Below, piece after piece: positions 8,010 through 10,572 of a stretch of 10,572 nucleotides of DNA (position 1 is its first letter; every line of letters begins with the position of its first letter). The position numbers and the translations under genes were made by a program. The stretch is from the NCBI GenBank assembly GCA_002429165.1, contig DIYV01000188.1, positions 1-10,572 on the forward strand, read 5' to 3'. This DNA is from Gallionella sp. UBA6045 (GTDB lineage: Bacteria > Pseudomonadota > Gammaproteobacteria > Burkholderiales > Gallionellaceae). The notes below the pieces were generated by a model that saw only the letters and a program-made list of their open reading frames with translations, searched no databases and was not told the DNA's origin.

Positions 8010-8546
8010 ATGCCCTATTTCTCCATGCAAGCCAAACCTGAAATCCAGCGGCCGGTCAGCAACATTTTTATTGTGTCCAGCGTACTGGTCGCGCTGTTTT
8101 TGAATGGGCTCCCCTGGGCAGGCGTCGGGCTGATATTGCGCCCGGACTTTGTGGCGTTGGTTCTGTTGTATTGGTGTATGCACAAGCCGTTGCGTGTCGG
8201 GATCGGATTGTCGTGGGCGGTGGGGATACTCGCCGACGTGTCGGATGCCACTCTGTTTGGCCAGCACGCGCTCGCTTATACTCTGCTCGCTTTCGGCGGA
8301 GTGGTGCTGCATCGCAGGCTGCAGATGTTCGATTTGCGCCAGCAGACCATTCAGGTGTTCGGGATATTCGCTTTGACTTACGCAGTATATGCGGTGGTGA
8401 ATTGGCAGGCGAATGGCTACGTGGTGTGGCCGTATTTGTTGGGTTGTGTGACTTCGACTTTGCTATGGATGCCGCTCAGTATCATGTTCCGGGCAATGCG
8501 GCAGAACAAAATGCGGCAGAACAGAATGGATCGTAATCGTCCATGA
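8010..8546 (+). CDS. mreD: Rod-shape-determining membrane protein MreD
   Basis: The protein has 178 residues and is very hydrophobic, with about five or six membrane segments (roughly 16-34, 40-58, 64-78, 86-100, 114-133 and 138-160). Family features are LRPDFVALVLLYW (43-55) and GILADVSDATLFGQHAL (72-88). MreD sits in the inner membrane and bridges MreC, PBP2 and RodA in the elongasome. Its ATG follows the mreC stop codon directly, with GGAG 10 nt upstream, and its TGA overlaps the next ATG by 4 bp, so the three genes are tightly coupled. The cytoplasmic C-terminus contains a short tandem repeat (MRQNK, MRQNR). Confidence 0.94.
   Translation: MPYFSMQAKPEIQRPVSNIFIVSSVLVALFLNGLPWAGVGLILRPDFVALVLLYWCMHKPLRVGIGLSWAVGILADVSDATLFGQHALAYTLLAFGGVVLHRRLQMFDLRQQTIQVFGIFALTYAVYAVVNWQANGYVVWPYLLGCVTSTLLWMPLSIMFRAMRQNKMRQNRMDRNRP
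8496..8525 (+). repeat. 15-bp tandem duplication at the mreD C-terminus
   Basis: ATGCGGCAGAACAAA (8496-8510) is followed directly by ATGCGGCAGAACAGA (8511-8525), a two-copy repeat with one mismatch. It adds five residues (MRQNK, then MRQNR) to the variable basic tail of MreD and keeps the frame. Confidence 0.85.
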
Positions 8547-10444
8547 AGAAGCACGTTGAGTTTAAAAACCACCAGCGCGAGATTTTTCATTTCCAGTTGC
8601 GGTTGTTCTTTGGCATCGGCTTTGTCTCGGTGTTGCTGGCGATCCTGCTGCTGCGTTTCGTCTATCTTCAGGGGGTGCGCCACAGTTATTACCAGACGCT
8701 GTCGGAAAGCAACCGCATCGCCATCGTCCCGATCGTTCCCAATCGCGGCCTGATAGTGGACCGCAACGGCGTGGTGCTGGCGCGCAACTATTCCGGTTAC
8801 ACGCTGGAGATAAACCGGAGCAAAACAGCGGATATCGAGGCCACTATAAACGATCTGTCCACGCTGGTGGAAATCACCAACAAGGATCGCAGACGTTTCA
8901 AAAAACAGCTCGCCGAGACCCACAACTTTGAAACACTGGTGATCCGCAGTCACCTGAGCGATGTGGAAGTCGCGCGCTTTGCCGCGCAGCAATACCGATT
9001 TCCGGGAGTCGAGATCAAGGCGAGATTGTTTCGCGATTATCCGTTCGGTGAAAAGACCTCCCATATGATCGGTTATATCGGGCGCATCAACGATACCGAG
9101 GTAACTCAACTTGAAGATGAGGATCTGGCGGCAAATTATCGCGGCTCGGATTACATCGGCAAGACCGGCCTGGAGCAGAGCTACGAAAGCGATCTGCACG
9201 GTACCACCGGCATAGAACAGGTCGAAGTGGATGCGAATGGGCGCGCGGTGCGGGTGATTTCACGCACCGCGCCCGTCCCCGGCAACACACTGGTATTGAG
9301 CATTGATATAAAATTGCAGGAGATCGCCGAGCAATCGTTTGGCATATATCGCGGCGCGCTGGTCGCGATAGACCCGAACAATGGTGAAGTGCTGGCCTTC
9401 GTCAGCAAGCCCGGATATGACCCCAACCTGTTCATAGACGGTATCGATCCGCAAAGTTGGGATGAATTGAACAACTCGCCGGATGTGCCGCTCACCAATC
9501 GCGCGCTGCGCGGCCAATATCCGTCAGGCTCGACCATCAAGCCTTTCATGGCGCTTGCCGGACTGTATTATCACACCCGAACGCCGGAGCAAACCATCAA
9601 CGATCCCGGCGTATATTATTTGCCGGGCAGCAGCCGCCAGTATCGCGATTGGAAGGTGGGCGGCCACGGCAGCGTGAACATGTTCAAGGCCATACAGATG
9701 TCCTGCGATACCTATTTCTACGGTCTGGCAACCGATATGGGCATAGACAACATTTACAACTATCTGTCGCGCTTTGGTTTTGGCAAGAAGACTGGTATCG
9801 ATCTGGAGGGTGAAACTTCCGGTTTGCTGCCTTCGCGTGAATGGAAAATGAAACGCTACAACCAGATCTGGTATCCGGGTGACACCGTGTCGGTCGGAAT
9901 CGGGCAGGGTTACAGCCTGGTCACTCCCATGCAGCTGGCATATGCCACTGCCACGCTGGCAAACAACGGTGTGGCATACCAGCCCCATCTGGTAAAAGAA
10001 GTGCAAAGTCCGCGCAGCAGCGAGAATCGTTCCATCGGCAAGCCACCCCTGTACGATTTGAACATCGACCCGAAGGCTCTGGATCTGCTCAGGCGTGCCA
10101 TGATAGCCGTCACGCAACCCGGCGGCACGGCGGTATACGCAAACATGGGTGCACCCTACCAAATTGCCGGCAAGACCGGCACGGCACAGGTGGTTGCGAT
10201 GAAGCAGGGTGAGAAATATAACGCCAAGGATTTCAGTGAGCGGAATCGTGACCATGCCTGGTTCATCGCCTACGCCCCTGCCGACAAACCCCGGATCGCA
10301 TTGGCGGTGCTGGTCGAAAACGGCGGCCACGGGGGCACCACAGCGGCACCCATCGCGCGCAAGGTGTTCGATTATTACCTGCTAGGGAAAGAGCCGAAGC
10401 CATTGACTCCCGTGGAAGTGAAAGAGGACGAACAATATGACTAG
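8543..10444 (+). CDS. mrdA: Penicillin-binding protein 2, elongation-specific transpeptidase
   Basis: The protein has 633 residues, matching the E. coli PBP2 length. It is a class B PBP that cross-links new peptidoglycan made by RodA during side-wall growth. A short cytoplasmic N-terminus and one transmembrane helix (about 20-42) precede the pedestal region with PNRGLIVDRNG (66-76). The transpeptidase domain spans about 260-612. Its active-site motifs are S330-T-I-K333 (in YPSGSTIKPF), S387-C-D389 and K544-T-G-T (in AGKTGTAQV); S330 and K544 have the same numbers as in E. coli PBP2. The gene starts within the last codons of mreD (ATGA overlap, 8543-8546) and its end overlaps rodA by 8 bp. The middle residue of the second motif is Cys. 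No truncation or lost catalytic residue is seen. Confidence 0.97.
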   Translation: MKKHVEFKNHQREIFHFQLRLFFGIGFVSVLLAILLLRFVYLQGVRHSYYQTLSESNRIAIVPIVPNRGLIVDRNGVVLARNYSGYTLEINRSKTADIEATINDLSTLVEITNKDRRRFKKQLAETHNFETLVIRSHLSDVEVARFAAQQYRFPGVEIKARLFRDYPFGEKTSHMIGYIGRINDTEVTQLEDEDLAANYRGSDYIGKTGLEQSYESDLHGTTGIEQVEVDANGRAVRVISRTAPVPGNTLVLSIDIKLQEIAEQSFGIYRGALVAIDPNNGEVLAFVSKPGYDPNLFIDGIDPQSWDELNNSPDVPLTNRALRGQYPSGSTIKPFMALAGLYYHTRTPEQTINDPGVYYLPGSSRQYRDWKVGGHGSVNMFKAIQMSCDTYFYGLATDMGIDNIYNYLSRFGFGKKTGIDLEGETSGLLPSREWKMKRYNQIWYPGDTVSVGIGQGYSLVTPMQLAYATATLANNGVAYQPHLVKEVQSPRSSENRSIGKPPLYDLNIDPKALDLLRRAMIAVTQPGGTAVYANMGAPYQIAGKTGTAQVVAMKQGEKYNAKDFSERNRDHAWFIAYAPADKPRIALAVLVENGGHGGTTAAPIARKVFDYYLLGKEPKPLTPVEVKEDEQYD

Positions 10445-10572
10445 GCGACAGCTCTGGGAACGTTTCATCGCGCATATCGACCGGCAGCTGTTGCTGGGTA
10501 TCGCCCTGCTGATGCTGACCAGCCTGCTGGTGTTGTACAGCGCCGATAATGCAAGCTGGGATCGCCCGCTGA
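10437..10572 (+). CDS. rodA: Peptidoglycan glycosyltransferase RodA, N-terminal end (partial)
   Basis: The frame starts at ATG 10437, overlaps the PBP2 end by 8 bp and runs off the right edge after 45 codons. AGAGGA at 10423-10428 lies 8 nt upstream. The product begins MTRRQLWERFIAHIDRQ, followed by a hydrophobic helix (LLLGIALLMLTSLLVLYSA) and then DNASWDRPL. This is the usual start of SEDS-family RodA: a short basic cytoplasmic tail, then a first transmembrane helix ending in LYSA. RodA polymerises lipid II into glycan in the inner membrane as partner of PBP2. Its position directly after mrdA supports the call. The catalytic loop is outside the window. Confidence 0.92.
   Translation, partial: MTRRQLWERFIAHIDRQLLLGIALLMLTSLLVLYSADNASWDRPL

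Overview
The window is an ordinary-looking stretch of bacterial chromosome, with a translation, envelope and cell-shape gene set. It most likely comes from a betaproteobacterium. The grounds are the layout (gatCAB on one strand, divergent from mreB-mreC-mreD-PBP2-rodA on the other, with argS-SPOR-dsbA nearby), the moderate-to-high GC content, and the style of GatB and MreC. Nitrosomonadales (Gallionella/Sideroxydans-like) is my best guess, but that finer placement is recall rather than anything shown by the sequence.

Layout. Positions 1-1464 (+ strand) hold the 3' end of argS, a membrane-anchored SPOR-domain protein and a periplasmic DsbA-type thiol oxidoreductase, closely spaced like an operon. 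Positions 1465-1747 carry no convincing gene. They hold a cluster of inverted and direct repeats, and one repeat copy runs into the 5' end of a classical short-chain dehydrogenase (1748-2545, +). That gene converges on, and overlaps by 4 bp, the end of gatB. On the minus strand gatC-gatA-gatB (5862 down to 2542) encodes the tRNA-dependent amidotransferase. An 81-bp AT-rich divergent promoter region (5863-5943) separates it from mreB, mreC, mreD, mrdA (PBP2) and the start of rodA, which reads off the right edge.

The mre-mrd-rodA run encodes the elongasome (Rod complex). MreB forms the cytoskeletal filaments, MreC and MreD link them across the inner membrane, RodA polymerises glycan and PBP2 cross-links it. 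SPOR proteins bind denuded septal glycan and DsbA oxidises periplasmic cysteines, so most of the window serves the envelope. GatCAB corrects misacylated Glu-tRNA(Gln) and/or Asp-tRNA(Asn).

The two things most worth a second look are both repeats. First, a 72-bp near-palindrome sits inside gatB, exactly 24 codons long, and keeps the frame open. Second, a diverged pair of hairpins lies 212 bp apart upstream of and across the start of the dehydrogenase gene. They show two compensatory base-pair changes and sit in a region with competing stems. I found no CRISPR array, tRNA, rRNA, transposase or defence-type gene, and no obviously novel multi-gene system.
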